64,000 nt of DNA from Cyanophora paradoxa (GCA_004431415.1 QPMI01000157.1:62001-126000), one strand, 5' to 3'. Shown: positions 1 through 12,900, counted from the stretch's first letter. A program made the numbers and translations. The notes: generated by a model not told the origin, from the sequence alone.

Positions 1-2072
1 CCCTCCGCCGGGGACTCCGCCTCCCAGCCCAACGCCTTCGTGCGCCCCGCCCCGCCCCGCCCCGCCCGGCGCGCGCGGGGGCCGTCTGACGCCAGCGGGG
101 GCCCCAGGAGGTGCTCAAGCGCTACGCGTCGGTGAAGGAGGAGGAGCCGGCGGCGGCCGCGGCGGGCCCGGCGGCGGCGCTCCCCGCCTTCCAGTCGCGC
201 TCCATGAAGCCCCCCGCAAGCCGCCCCGCAGGGACCCCGCCGGCAGCGCCGGCAGCGGCGGCCCCGGCGCCGGCTCCCGGCCGGGATCGCGCGGGGACGG
301 GGCGGGGCGGAGGGGCGGCGACGGGGCGGGGCAGAGCGGGGGTCGGGGGCCGGGCTCGGGCGGGGGCAGCCGCCCCGGCAGCCGCCAGGGCCCCGGCTCC
401 CAGCGCTCCAGCGGCAGCGGCTCGCAGCGCGCGACCACGCCGCAGGCCGGCTCCTTTGACGAGGGGCACGGCGCCGGGCCCGAGCGGGGCGCGTCGGCCG
501 GCGCCGGCTCGCAGCGGGCGCGGCCCGGCTCCCGCGGGCCCCTCCCCGCCGGCGCCCCCGGCTCGGGCGGCGGGGGGCGCGGACCCGGCTCGGGCCCCGG
601 CAGCCGCGGCGGCGCCGGCTCCGGAGGCGGCGCCGGGGCCGGCTTCGCGGGCATCGCCGGCGCCCTCGGGCGGCCGCACTCGGGCGCCTCGGTGCCGGGC
701 TCCTCCCGCGGCGTCTTCGGCTCCGCCGCCGAGGGGTACGACGACGGCGGCGAGGGCTCGGACCCGGACAGCCCCCCGCTCGGCGGTGCGCCCGCGCGCG
801 TCGCCCCCGCGCGCCCCATCTCACGCCGGCGCAGCGCTGGAGTGGACGGGCCAGTGGCCGCCGCCCCTGCCGCACGAGTCGGAGCTCGGCCCGGGCCCGC
901 GGGGCGCCTCGCGGGGCGCCTCGCGGGGCGCCGGCTCGCAGGGCCGCCACGGCGCCGGCTCCGGCTCCGGCTCCGGCTCCTGCCCGGGCCCCGCCTCGGG
1001 CCTCGGCTCCCGCGCCGGCAGCCGCTCCGCCGCCGGCCCGAGGCCGGGCAGCCGGGGCGAGGCGGCGGCCTCGGGCGGCGCCGGCGGGGCGGCCGGGGTC
1101 GAGCTGGCGCTGGCGCGGGGCGCCTCGGCCTCGGCGGAGGCGGGGCCGGCGCGGGGCCACACGGCGGAGCGGGAGGGCGGGGCGTGGCGGGGGCGCTCGG
1201 CGGGCCTGGCCGCCCAGTTCCTCGAGTTCGAGCTGCGCCGCATGGCCCGCGCCGCCCGCACCCCTCCCGCCCCCCCTCCCGCTCCTCCCTCCGCTCCCGC
1301 CAGCGCCCCCGCCGCGCCGGCCCCGGGGCGGGGGAGCCCCTCCCGCCGGGCCGCGGCGGCCTCCGCTGCATGACGCCCGACTCGGCCTCCGTCGCCTCCG
1401 CCCCGCGCCTCCCCTCGGCCCCGGCCGCCATGGCCGCCCCGCCGGGCTCCCCGCAGCGGCGGGGCCCGGCGGTGCAGACGCAGCCCTCGCCGGCCGCCGC
1501 CACCGCCCTCGCCCTCGTGCCCCCGTCCCGCTCCCCGCGCCCCCGCCTCCTGCTCCTCAACCCCCGCCCCCCCGCCCCCGCGCTTCCGCCTCTCCCGCCC
1601 CTCCCCGCGCCCCCCGCCCCCGCCCGCTCCCCGTCCCCGTCGGTGTCCCGCCCGCCTCGCCCGCCCGCCCCGGGGCCCCGGCGGCCGCCCGGCGGCCGAC
1701 CTCTCGTCCGCCGCCGCCCTCCTCCTCGCCTCCCGCCCCTCCCGCTCCGCCTCCGCCCCGCCCTCCCCTCCCGGCCCCCCGCCCCGCCCCCGCCCCGCCC
1801 CCGATCGCGAGCCGCCGCCCAGCCCGCCCCCGGGCCGCCGCCGGGGCGCCGCTGGCGCGGCCCCACACCCCTTCCTTTTCCCTTCTGAGGCCGCGGTCCC
1901 AGGCGGCTACTGCGGCGGGGGCCCCGAGCCTCGTGCGCGCGACGCAGCCCGTCGCGCTCAGCAGCGGCGCGCCGCCGCGGCCCTACTCCCTCAGCCCGCT
2001 GGCTCAGCTGCAGCGCGCCCCGTCCGCCCCCCACCTGCCCCCCCCTCCAGCCTCTTCCCCATCTCGGTGTAG
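1..2072 (+). CDS. Gene A, unit 1: low-complexity GC-rich protein (partial, frames broken)
   Basis: I do not recognise this gene. The region is extremely GC-rich and open in several frames, so long ORFs here mean little. The plus strand holds the most protein-like stretches, which alternate between frames because G and C runs differ in length: QEVLKRYASVKEEEP near 110, GSSRGVFGSAAEGYDDGGEG near 700, LAAQFLEFELRR near 1210 and a C-terminal PYSLSPLAQLQRAPSAP near 1980. A plausible stop is the TAG at 2070-2072. The product would be largely disordered, rich in Ser, Gly, Pro, Ala and Arg. The 5' end lies outside the window. Strand and reading frame are inferences; no domain supports them. Confidence 0.4.
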
Positions 2073-2203
2073 CCTGCCCTGAGCTCGAGCCGTACGCGTG
2101 GCAACTGTGTCTATATATAATCGAATTGATCGAGTCCGAAAAGGTATTTCAGGGGGTACGATAAGTTGGTGGCCTTCGGCCAAAAGTTCGGCGCAAGCCG
2201 TTG

Positions 2204-2362
2204 TGGCTTGAGCTATGAGCTTAAGCTTGAGCCACGAAGCTTGATGGGCTCTTCGTTGAGCTTGAGCTAGAGCTCAACGAGCTTGAGCTAAAGCTTAACG
2301 AGCTTGAGCTATAGCTTAACGAGCTTGAGCTATAGCTCAACGAGCTTGTTCACGAGCTTGAT
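2204..2362. repeat. AGCTTGAGCT palindromic tandem block, unit 1
   Basis: About eight imperfect tandem elements built on GAGCTTGAGCTATAGCTCAA. Each is nearly self-complementary because GAGCT and AGCTC alternate. The block lies between the end of gene A and the start of gene B. The ~900 bases from 2073 to 2997 otherwise hold inverted repeats, for example TGATCATGAGC / GCTCATGATCA around 2961-2992 and GACGACCCGGTCGTC near 2879. Confidence 0.85.
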
Positions 2363-2997
2363 CATCCAGCTGCGGCTTGTGCTTGTTAGTTCCGAGTTGA
2401 ATTAGTTCCGAGTACCCCACCCTCGCGATCGATGTCCGCGCTCCTCTCCTGGCGCGTGGGGGCGACTTTGATGATGTTGCGCATCAACTACATCCTCATT
2501 GGACTCGCGAACATCGATATCGGAGTCCCCCGCGCTTCTGTATTGAGCGTCGTGCTGAGCGACACATTCGCGATCAGATGGTTCTTAGTGATCATGCTGT
2601 TTTTGAAGCCGGAGTCGCATTTCGACGGCGTATTTTCAAGTTTTGAGAAAATGGTCTGGAGATATGAATCTTCTCCACCTTTTTAGCGTCTTTGCGGGGC
2701 GTGCAATACGTTCCTTGTGCAGCGAGACGTACGAACAGAACTTTGTATGAGATCTAGAGCCAGGAACTTAGAATCAATTAACGGCTTGCGCCGAAAATTC
2801 TCGTTTTTCAGGGGGTACGTGAGGCTCGCGCACGCCACATCAGCTAGCTATATAGCGATAGCTAGCGCTGCAGGCTAGACGACCCGGTCGTCTATTGCAA
2901 TCGTGCTAGCGCTGTATACGTAGTGTTGCACATGTCCTAGGGTCGGAAGGTCCGACGCGTTTGATCATGAGCTAATGCTTCTGCTCATGATCACCTG

Positions 2998-5900
2998 ATG
3001 TTGCAGCTGTCGAGTCCTTTTCATCTGGCTACCACGACCGCGACCGCGGCCGGATCATCGATCATGGGAGGCGCTCGTTCGGCTCCAGTCGATCCACGAC
3101 CTTCGGCTCCAGCACGCACAATGGAGGAGCAAGCACTTGCGCATGCGCATGCAAGCGATCGCAAGACGCGTGCGCAGAAGAGCGAATTGCCGGAGAGCAC
3201 GGGCTTGCGGCAGTATATCGAGTTGTTCCGTTTGCCGAATGAGGTGGTCTCGAGCTCGGAAAGCGCAACGTTAACTGGCCCGTTGCCATGGCCCCAGGCA
3301 ATCGCAGCAGACAGCACAAAGCAGAGGCGGTGCCGCTTCAGCACGAAAGGGCCCTTCCAGCTCGCTACATCCGCCGACTCGGCCTTCTGGGTCTCCCGTG
3401 CGGCCCTCCCTCTTGCTACCTTCGGGGGCGCGCGCTTCCGCTCCTTACGCTCACCAGAGGCTGGCCGGCTGTTCCGATGGAGGCTGACGCTGCTGGACGC
3501 CCCCGGCTGCGACGAGTTCGAAGAGGAGCAGCTGCCGGAGCTGCCGGTGTCGGGCCTCCACCACGGGCCCGCGACCGGCTGAAGCAGGTCGCCTGCGGGC
3601 CAACTTCGTCTTCGCTCTCTCCGAAGAGGGCGTCCTCTTCGCGCGCGGCAGGTGGGTCATCCGGGACAGAGGGCGTCCATTTGGGGCCGTAGCTGACGCT
3701 CCCGGGCGCACCCGGGTGCAGAAACGAATCGGGGCAGCTGGGCCAAGACAGTGACGTGCCCCACAGTTACAGCCAATCCTTCCTGCGTGTGCCGTACAAA
3801 GCGCCGGTGGCGGCGGTGTCGGCGGGGCACGCCTTCGCTGCCCTCCTCACGGCGGGGGGCGAGGTGGCGACGTGGGGCGACAACTCTTACGGGCAGCTGG
3901 GGCACGGCCCGGCCGTCGGGCCCCTCCTTCGCCGGCCAACGGCAGTGAAGAGCCTCCAGCAGTGGAAGCCCTGCGTAAAACTTGCATGTGGTCCACATCA
4001 TGTCGTCATAATTGACACAGAAGACAATGTTATCGTGTGGGGTTGCACAGGCTTGCCTCGCTCTGACGCCGTGCGCCTGACCTTTGCTAAAATTTTGTGG
4101 CTCTGGCCTCAATCGATATCGTTATACTTTGCTGCAGGATCGGATGCGGGCGGTCCCTGGAGTGGTGCCCGGGGCACCGCGCGACGTTGTTCAGGTCGCC
4201 TGTGGAGGCGCCATTGGTGTCGACGGGCACACTGCCCTTCTTACTGGTGCATGCATATGCCGCCGGTCCCCTTCGCGATCGGATCAATCCTTCAAAATCT
4301 ACTCATGTATCTTTCGGACCTTGATGCTCAGCACATGGCAAGGTGTTCACATTCGGACGCGCTGCCGAGTGTCAGCTCGGCCACCACTACGGATTCTGGG
4401 AGGCGCCTTGTTCTCAAGTGCAGGTCCGGATCCAGGATCCGATCATCCCCCTTGAACTTCTCCCAAATGAATGCCAGCAGATGGTAACAAGGTTGGTCCG
4501 GCTCGTGACAACCGTCTCTTGCAGTGCTGGCGCCACGTATCTGCGTGCTGGTGCATTCTTGTCTGTTCTACATATACGTATACACTATATGACCTAGTCA
4601 GTCTATGACCATGTTTATCTATGCGCATGCAGAAGACGGCGAGCTGTACCGTTTTGGCTCGGGTCAGTACGGTTTACAGCAATTAATAACTAATGTGCGT
4701 GATATCAATCGTCAAACATATATCGGCACGACTTGTTACATCAGGGCATACTTAATGCATTTGCCGCTTGACACGTTCACGTGCACGTGCGCAGAACCAC
4801 GTGGCAGACATTGTCTCCTCCAGTTACCACACCATCGCAATCTGCGGTTTGCATTAACACTGACAGTTGTATATTAACGTTGCTTGCCATTCGACATATA
4901 ACAGCTCTTCCTTGCATGCGCATGCGCGTGCACAGTTGTCCGGCGCACGCAAGGTTGCAGCAGACGGATCCAGATGCAGATCTTGCAACGAAGCTTCAAA
5001 GCGCACATTTCAAGTTCGAAATCGAGAAGGCTCTTATACTTAATAGTGTTGAACAACAAAACGCCACGGTTTGTGGCTGGTTTTCCTGATGCTGTTCCGA
5101 GATTAAGTTGCTTCGAGTTTTAAATGTTTCCCTCTTCATCTTCAGAATTCTTCGCATGCTTCGAACTCGAATTATGCTCCAGACGTCGATCCTGCTGCTG
5201 TGCAGTTGCATGCAGCTTCTGCCCGGCTTGCAGTTGAAGGTGAGCACGCCGAAAATCAAAGTCTGCAGCTCTATTTTGATTTTAAGTAGTGCCGACCGAT
5301 CCGCGAACCATGCGTGTGGCGGATGTGTCCGAGTGGCTTCGATCTCTTGATCTTGGAATGCTCGCGGCTTCCTTGAGAACAATTGCGTGGATGGGATGGT
5401 GCTCTTAACGCTCACCGATGCTGACCTCCAGGGGGAACTCGGCATCTCGTCAAGCCTCATCCGCCGCAAACTTCTAATGAAGGCTAGTTCTTTGTTCGAT
5501 TTTACGGTTTCAATTTCTCTGGTTTTCTCATACACTATTTGTTTAAATTACGTTCTTTCAGATCGGCGAGCTCGCGCAACAGCATAATCTTTCATCAGAG
5601 CGGCCTCGTGATCAGAACACTCAGGCTCACGCGTACGATCAGCGGCCTCAAGCTCTGGCAATTTCAATGCGCTTGCTGCCACCGGGGTGCTTGGTGTTCA
5701 ATTGTTACCAAATTCACAATTCGAAACGTAACTGTCAGATTTGAGTTTCATGTGTTTCTGTCATATCGTCGTGCTGGAGGCTCTGATCGCTCCCACCTCC
5801 TTCGCGAGCGTCTCGCTGCTTTGGGGTTTATGCTTTCTTCCCCCTGCTTACAGCTGATGATTGCAATTGCTTTACCTGATGGATATCTGCAGGTACCGAG

Positions 5901-6444
5901 TGTTCATGGATGTCTCAGAGCTTGGACAAGGCACATTCGACCAGCAGCTTGTGGTAATTAAATTGTGCTCGATTCTCCACGAATTATTTGTCTTGACGGT
6001 GAAGCGCCGGTTTCAGACAAAGCTGCAGGCGTCAGTGCTTGTGGTGGCGGTTCTCACGCCAGGAGCGTTAGATCGCTGCCGGATCTCTGCGGTGGGCTCG
6101 GAGAACGATTGGGTTCGCAAGGAGCTCACCGTCGCCTGCGAAAGCAAGAAGGCCGGCCGCTCTGCTCTCCTCTACTCTCATCGCCGCTCTAAAATATTGA
6201 ACAGGCCATAGTTCCGGTTCTCGACCCGAGATTCGAATGGCCTGTCGATTTGCCTGCCGAGATCCGCGACCTACCTCGACATCAAGGTTAGCAAATCAGA
6301 TTGCAATCGATATTGATCATGATGCTTCTGTGAACACATATATACCTTCGTACGGCAGGCGTTGTGTGGCAGCACGACTATGTCGATGCGTGCGTGGTCA
6401 AGCTCTGCCAGTACATTCAGAGCGCTGTCGACGCCGTGTCATAG
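2998..6444 (+). CDS. Gene B, unit 1: RCC1-repeat / SAM / TIR protein, multi-exon
   Basis: A spliced gene for a putative intracellular sensor or NADase-type protein. RCC1 beta-propeller blades are read from exons at about 3580-3651, 3722-4070 (WGDNSYGQLGHG), 4138-4246, 4332-4550, 4633-4694 and 4795-4846. A linker follows near 4960-5250. A SAM domain lies near 5290-5482 (VADVSEWLRSLDLGM). The TIR domain uses exons 5739-5825 (FLSYRR), 5893-5953 (FMDVSELGQGTF), 6029-6151 (LTPGALD and DWVRKEL), 6204-6286 (IVPVLDPRFEWP) and 6359-6444. The glutamate of DWVRKEL (6122-6124) sits where SARM1 has its NADase glutamate. Introns are about 50-100 bases with GT-AG ends, except a likely GC-AG intron at 6152-6203. 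The start is uncertain: ATG at 2998 or 3121, with possible upstream exons. One-base gaps against other units (near 3590 and 5374) break frames. Confidence 0.75.
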
Positions 6445-6457
6445 TGTTGACTACGTC

Positions 6458-6540
6458 CATATATATATAGATTCCTTTGCTCCTTCATTTATATATATAT
6501 ATATATATTATATTGTGTCCTTTGCTCCTTATATATATGT
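6458..6540. repeat. TA microsatellite and poly-C tract after gene B (units 1-3)
   Basis: Two TA-repeat runs follow the gene B stop. Equivalent blocks lie at about 13377-13458 and 20289-20369, with different run lengths. A poly-C tract follows at 6660-6690, 13570-13605 and 20497-20525. The ~250 bases between the gene B stop and the first clear gene A block hold no other feature I can see; they probably contain the gene B terminator and the gene A promoter. Confidence 0.8.
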
Positions 6541-6583
6541 TGCAATTGATTGATTTGAACCCCATGCACATGCAATATGCTTC

Positions 6584-8994
6584 ATGGCATGTGCATTAAT
6601 CAAAGAGCACACCAAATCCCCTCCCCTCCACACCCTCCGCTTCTTCCCTCCCCCTCCCCCCACCCCACCCCCCCCCCCCCCCCCCGCCCCCCTCGCGGTC
6701 CCCCCTCTCCCCTGCGGATCCCCGCAATCGCCCGCCGCCCTGCTTTGGGCGGCGCCGCCCAAGCGGCGGGAGTCGGAGCCCTTCGTGGACACGGGCCTCG
6801 AGGGGCGCGACGTCGCCGTCCTCCGCGACCCGACCGGCGAGGAGCGGCCCTACTGGTCCGCCCCGCGCCCCCGACGCGCCCCGGCCCCCGCCCCGCCCCG
6901 CTGAGGCGGGCGCAGGGAGGGCGGCCTGGGCCCGCAGCTGCCCGAGTACGAGTGGACGCCCTCGCCCTCCGCCGGGGACTCCGCCTCCCAGCCCAGCGCC
7001 TTCGTGCGCCCCGCCCCGCCCGCCCCGCCCGCGCGCGCGGGGCCGTCTGACGCCAGCGGGGGCCCAGGAGGTGCTCAAGCGCTACGCGTCGGTGAAGGAG
7101 GAGGAGCCGGCGGCGGCCGCGGCGGGCCCGGCGGCGGCGCTCCCCGCCTTCCAGTCGCGCTCCATGAAGCCCCCCGCAAGCCGCCCCGCAGGACCCCGCC
7201 GGCAGCGCCGGCAGCGGCGGCCCCGGCGCCGGCTCCCGGCCGGGATCGCGCGGGGACGGGGCGGGGCGGAGGGGCGGCGACGGGCGGGGCAGAGCGGGGG
7301 TCGGGGGCCGGGCTCGGGCGGGGCAGCCGCCCCGGCAGCCGCCAGGGCCCCGGCTCCCAGCGCTCCAGCGGCAGCGGCTCGCAGCGCGCGACCACGCCGC
7401 AGGCCGGCTCCTTTGACGAGGGCACGGCGCCGGGCCCGAGCGGGGCGCGTCGGCCGGCGCCGGCTCGCAGCGGGCGCGGCCCGGCTCCCGCGGCCCCTCC
7501 CCGCCGGCGCCCCGGCTCGGGCGGCGGGGGCGCGGACCCGGCTCGGGCCCGGCAGCCGCGGCGGCGCCGGCTCCGGAGGCGGCGCCGGGGCCGGCTTCGC
7601 GGGCATCGCCGGCGCCCTCGGGCGGCCGCACTCGGGCGCCTCGGTGCCGGGCTCCTCCCGCGGCGTCTTCGGCTCCGCCGCCGAGGGGTACGACGACGGC
7701 GGCGAGGGCTCGGACCCGGACAGCCCCCGCTCGGCGGTGCGCCCGCGCGCGTCGCCCCCGCGCGCCCCATCTCACGCCGGCGCAGCGCTGGAGTGGACGG
7801 GCCAGTGGCCGCCGCCCCTGCCGCACGAGTCGGAGCTCGGCCCGGGCCCGCGGGGCGCCTCGCGGGGCGCCTCGCGGGGCGCCGGCTCGCAGGGCCGCCA
7901 CGGCGCCGGCTCCGGCTCCGGCTCCAGCCCGGGCCCCGCCTCGGGCCTCGGCTCCCGCGCCGGCAGCCGCTCCGCCGCCGGCCCGAGGCCGGGCAGCCGG
8001 GCGAGGCGGCGGCCTCGGGCGGCGCCGGCGGGGCGGCCGGGGTCGAGCTGGCGCTGGCGCGGGGCGCCTCGGCCTCGGCGGAGGCGGGCCGGCGCGGGCC
8101 ACACGGCGGAGCGGGAGGGCGGGCGTGCGGGGCGCTCGGCGGCCTGGCCGCCCAGTTCCTCGAGTTCGAGCTGCGCCGCATGGCCGCGCCGCCCGCACCC
8201 CTCCCGCCCCCCTCCCGCTCCTCCCTCCGCTCCCGCAGCGCCCCCGCCGCGCCGGCCCCGGGCGGGGGAGCCCCTCCCGCCGGGCCGCGGCGGCCTCCGC
8301 TGCATGACGCCCGACTCGGCCTCCGTGGCCTCCGCCCCGCGCCTCCCCTCCGCCCCGGCCGCCATGGCCGCCCCGCCGGCTCGCCGCAGCGGCGGGGCCC
8401 GCGGTGCAGACGCAGCCCTCGCCGGCCGCCGCCACCGCCCTCGCCTCGTGCCCCGTCCCGCTCCCCGCGCCCCCGCCTCCTGCTCCTCAACCCCCGCCCC
8501 CCCGCCCCCCGCTCTTCCGCCTCTCCCGCCCTCCCCGCGCCCCCCGCCCCGCCCGCTCCCCGTCCCCGTCGGTGTCCCCGCCCGCCTCGCCCGCCCGCCC
8601 CGGGCCCCGGCGGCCGCCCGGCGGCCGACCTCTCGTCCGCCGCCGCCCTCCTCCTCGCCTCCCGCCCTCCCGCTCCGCCTCCGCCCCCGCCCTCCCTCCC
8701 GCCCCCGCCCCGCCCCCGCCCCCGCCCCGATCGCGAGCCGCCGCCCAGCCCGCCCCCCGGGCCGCCGCCGGGGCGCCGCTGGCGCGGCCCACACCCCTTC
8801 CTTTTCCCTTCTGAGGCCGCGGTCCCAGGCGGCTACTGCGGCGGGGCCCCGAGCCTCGTGCGCGCGACGCAGCCCGTCGCGCTCAGCAGCGGCGCGCCGC
8901 CGCGGCCCTACTCCTCAGCCCGCTGGCTCAGCTGCAGCGCGCCCCGTCCGCCCCCACCTGCCCCTCCCTCCAGCCTCTTCCCATCTCGGTGTAG
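6584..8994 (+). CDS. Gene A, unit 2: low-complexity GC-rich protein (frames broken)
   Basis: Same unrecognised gene, with its 5' part visible. An ATG at 6584 leads in frame through a Pro-rich stretch (the poly-C tract at 6660-6690) into PPKRRESEPFVDTGLEGRDV and VLRDPTGEERPYW. Next come LPEYEWTPSPSAGDSASQPS near 6945 and the blocks seen in unit 1. The likely stop is TAG at 8992-8994. The blocks do not share one frame. Because other units have different homopolymer lengths at the switch points, sequencing or assembly indels are the simplest explanation. The poly-C tract could instead be a pyrimidine tract before a splice acceptor, which would move the start. Confidence 0.38.
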
Positions 8995-9124
8995 CCTGCC
9001 CTGAGCTCGAGCCGTACGCGTGGCAACTGTGTCTATATATAATCGAATTGATCGAGTCCGAAAAGGTATTTCAGGGGTACGATAAGTTGGTGGCCTTCGG
9101 CCAAAAGTTCGGCGCAAGCCGTTG

Positions 9125-9283
9125 TGGCTTGAGCTATGAGCTTAAGCTTGAGCCACGAAGCTTGATGGGCTCTTCGTTGAGCTTGAGCTAGAGCTCAACG
9201 AGCTTGAGCTAAAGCTTAACGAGCTTGAGCTATAGCTTAACGAGCTTGAGCTATAGCTCAACGAGCTTGTTCACGAGCTTGAT
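9125..9283. repeat. AGCTTGAGCT palindromic tandem block, unit 2
   Basis: Same palindromic block as in unit 1, with no obvious change in number of elements. It again sits in the intergenic stretch between gene A and gene B. Confidence 0.85.
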
Positions 9284-9923
9284 CATCCAGCTGCGGCTTG
9301 TGCTTGTTAGTTCCGAGTTGAATTAGTTCCGAGTACCCCACCCTCGCGATCGATGTCCGCGCTCCTCTCCTGGCGCGTGGGGCGACTTTGATGATGTTGC
9401 GCATCAACTACATCCTCATTGGACTCGCGAACATCGATATCGGAGTCCCCCGCGCTTCTGTATTGAGCGTCGTGCTGAGCGACACATTCGCGATCAGATG
9501 GTTCTTAGTGATCATGCGCATGCTGTTTTTGAAGCCGGAGTCGCATTTCGACGGCGTATTTTCAAGTTTTGAGAAAATGGTCTGGAGATATGAATCTTCT
9601 CCACCTTTTTAGCGTCTTTGCGGGGCGTGCAATACGTTCCTTGTGCAGCGAGACGTACGAACAGAACTTTGTATGAGATCTAGAGCCAGGAACTTAGAAT
9701 CAATTAACGGCTTGCGCCGAAAATTCTCGTTTTTCAGGGGGTACGTGAGGCTCGCGCACGCCACATCAGCTAGCTATATAGCGATAGCTAGCGCTGCAGG
9801 CTAGACGACCCAGTCGTCTATTGCAATCGTGCTAGCGCTGTATACGTAGTGTTGCACATGTCCTAGGGTCGGAAGGTCCGACGCGTTTGATCATGAGCTA
9901 ATGCTTCTGCTCATGATCACCTG

Positions 9924-12900
9924 ATGTTGCAGCTGTCGAGTCCTTTTCATCTGGCTACCACGACCGCGACCGCGGCCGGATCATCGATCATGGGAGGCGC
10001 TCGTTCGGCTCCAGTCGATCCACGACCTTCGGCTCCAGCACGCACAATGGAGGAGCAAGCACTTGCGCATGCGCATGCAAGCGATCGCAAGACGCGTGCG
10101 CAGAAGAGCGAATTGCCGGAGAGCACGGGCTTGCGGCAGTATATCGAGTTGTTCCGTTTGCCGAATGAGGTGGTCTCGAGCTCGGAAAGCGCAACGTTAA
10201 CTGGCCCGTTGCCATGGCCCCAGGCAATCGCAGCAGACAGCACAAAGCAGAGGCGGTGCCGCTTCAGCACGAAAGGGCCCTTCCAGCTCGCTACATCCGC
10301 CGACTCGGCCTTCTGGGTCTCCCGTGCGGCCCTCCCTCTTGCTACCTTCGGGGGCGCGCGCTTCCGCTCCTTACGCTCACCAGAGGCTGGCCGGCTGTTC
10401 CGATGGAGGCTGACGCTGCTGGACGCCCCCGGCTGCGACGAGTTCGAAGAGGAGCAGCTGCCGGAGCTGCCGGTGTCGGGCCTCCACCACGGGGCCCGCG
10501 ACCGGCTGAAGCAGGTCGCCTGCGGGGCCAACTTCGTCTTCGCTCTCTCCGAAGAGGGCGTCCTCTTCGCGCGCGCAGGTGGGTCATCCGGGACAGAGGG
10601 CGTCCATTTGGGGCCGTAGCTGACGCTCCCGGGCGCACCCGGGTGCAGAAACGAATCGGGGCAGCTGGGCCAAGACAGTGACGTGCCCACAGTTACAGCC
10701 AATCCTTCCTGCGTGTGCCGTACAAAGCGCCGGTGGCGGCGGTGTCGGCGGGGCACGCCTTCGCTGCCCTCCTCACGGCGGGGGGCGAGGTGGCGACGTG
10801 GGGCGACAACTCTTACGGGCAGCTGGGGCACGGCCCGGCCGTCGGGCCCCTCCTTCGCCGGCCAACGGCAGTGAAGAGCCTCCAGCAGTGGAAGCCCTGC
10901 GTAAAACTTGCATGTGGTCCACATCATGTCGTCGTAATTGACACAGAAGACAATGTTATCGTGTGGGGTTGCACAGGCTTGCCTCGCTCTGACGCCGTGC
11001 GCCTGACCTTTGCTAAAATTTTGTGGCTCTGGCCTCAATCGATATCGTTATACTTTGCTGCAGGATCGGATGCGGGCGGTCCCTGGAGTGGTGCCCGGGG
11101 CACCGCGCGACGTTGTTCAGGTCGCCTGTGGAGGCGCCATTGGTGTCGACGGGCACACTGCCCTTCTTACTGGTGCATGCATATGCCGCCGGTCCCCTTC
11201 GCGATCGGATCAATCCTTCAAAATCTACTCATGTATCTTTCGGACCTTGATGCTCAGCACATGGCAAGGTGTTCACATTCGGACGCGCTGCGAGTGTCAG
11301 CTCGGCCACCACTACGGATTCTGGGAGGCGCCTTGTTCTCAAGTGCAGGTCCGGATCCAGGATCCGATCATCCCCCTTGAACTTCTCCCAAATGAATGCC
11401 AGCAGATGTAACAAGGTTGGTCCGGCTCGTGACAACCGTCTCTTGCAGTGCTGGCGCCACGTATCTGCGTGCTGGTGCATTCTTGTCTGTTCTACATATA
11501 CGTATACACTATATGACCTAGTTAGTCTATGACCATGTTTATCTATGCGCATGCAGAAGACGGCGAGCTGTACCGTTTTGGCTCGGGTCAGTACGGTTTA
11601 CAGCAATTAATAACTAATGTGCGTGATATCAATCGTCAAACATATATCGGCACGACTTGTTACATCAGGGCATACTTAATGCATTTGCCGCTTGACACGT
11701 TCACGTGCACGTGCGCAGAACCACGTGGCAGACATTGTCTCCTCCAGTTACCACACCATCGCAATCTGCGGTTTGCATTAACACTGACAGTTGTATATTA
11801 ACGTTGCTTGCCATTCGACATATAACAGCTCTTCCTTGCATGCGCATGCGCGTGCACAGTTGTCCGGGCGCACGCAAGGTTGCAGCAGACGGATCCAGAT
11901 GCAGATCTTGCAACGAAGCTTCAAAGCGCACATTTCAAGTTCGAAATCGAGAAGGCTCTTATACTTAATAGTGTTGAACAACAAAACGCCACGGTTTGTG
12001 GCTGGGTTTCCTGATGCTGTTCCGAGATTAAGTTGCTTCGAGTTTTAAATGTTTCCCTCTTCATCTTCAGAATTCTTCGCATGCTTCGAACTCGAATTAT
12101 GCTCCAGACGTCGATCCTGCTGCTGTGCAGTTGCATGCAGCTTCTGCCCGGCTTGCAGTTGAAGGTGAGCACGCCGAAAATCAAAGTCTGCAGCTCTATT
12201 TTGATTTTAAGTAGTGCCGACCGATCCGCGAACCATGCGTGTGGCGGATGTGTCCGAGTGGCTTCGATCTCTTGATCTTGGAATGCTCGCGGCTTCCTTT
12301 GAGAACAATTGCGTGGATGGGATGGTGCTCTTAACGCTCACCGATGCTGACCTCCAGGGGGAACTCGGCATCTCGTCAAGCCTCATCCGCGCAACTTCTA
12401 ATGAAGGCTAGTTCTTTGTTCGATTTTACGGTTTCAATTTCTCTGGTTTTCTCATACACTATTTGTTTAAATTACGTTCTTTCAGATCGGCGAGCTCGCG
12501 CAACAGCATAATCTTTCATCAGAGCGGCCTCGTGATCAGAACACTCAGGCTCACGCGTACGATCAGCGGCCTCAAGCTCTGGCAATTTCAATGCGCTTGC
12601 TGCCACCGGGGTGCTTGGTGTTCAATTGTTACCAAATTCACAATTCGAAACGTAACTGTCAGATTTGAGTTTCATGTGTTTCTGTCATATCGTCGTGCTG
12701 GAGCTCTGATCGCTCCCACCTCCTTCGCGAGCGTCTCGCTGCTTTGGGGTTTATGCTTTCTTCCCCTGCTTACAGCTGATGATTGCAATTGCTTTACCTG
12801 ATGGATATCTGCAGTACCGAGTGTTCATGGATGTCTCAGAGCTTGGACAAGGCACATTCGACCAGCAGCTTGTGGTAATTAAATTGTGCTCGATTCTCCA

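Larger units (their letters stand above)
1..6964 (+). repeat. Tandem unit 1 of a ~6.9 kb repeat
   Basis: The sequence from position 1 recurs almost base for base from 6965, 13874 and 20793. The unit contains the 3' part of gene A, the AGCTTGAGCT block, gene B (RCC1-SAM-TIR), a TA microsatellite, a poly-C tract and the 5' part of gene A. The left edge is only the window boundary. Differences from other units are mostly one-base indels in G or C runs, plus a few substitutions. This unit shares the variants GACCTAGTCAG and CTCCGTCGCC with unit 3. Confidence 0.97.

Noticed and set aside
115-2034. Very long minus-strand ORFs (up to 639 aa) in the GC-rich part of each unit
   Set aside because: Extreme GC content removes stop codons in all frames. 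The products are Arg/Gly/Pro noise, not kept in the same frame between units.
2432-2686. 84-aa plus-strand ORF between gene A and gene B (also in units 2-4)
   Set aside because: It shows no family signal, and unit 2 loses the start region by an indel. It might be part of an upstream gene B exon, but I cannot support a frame.
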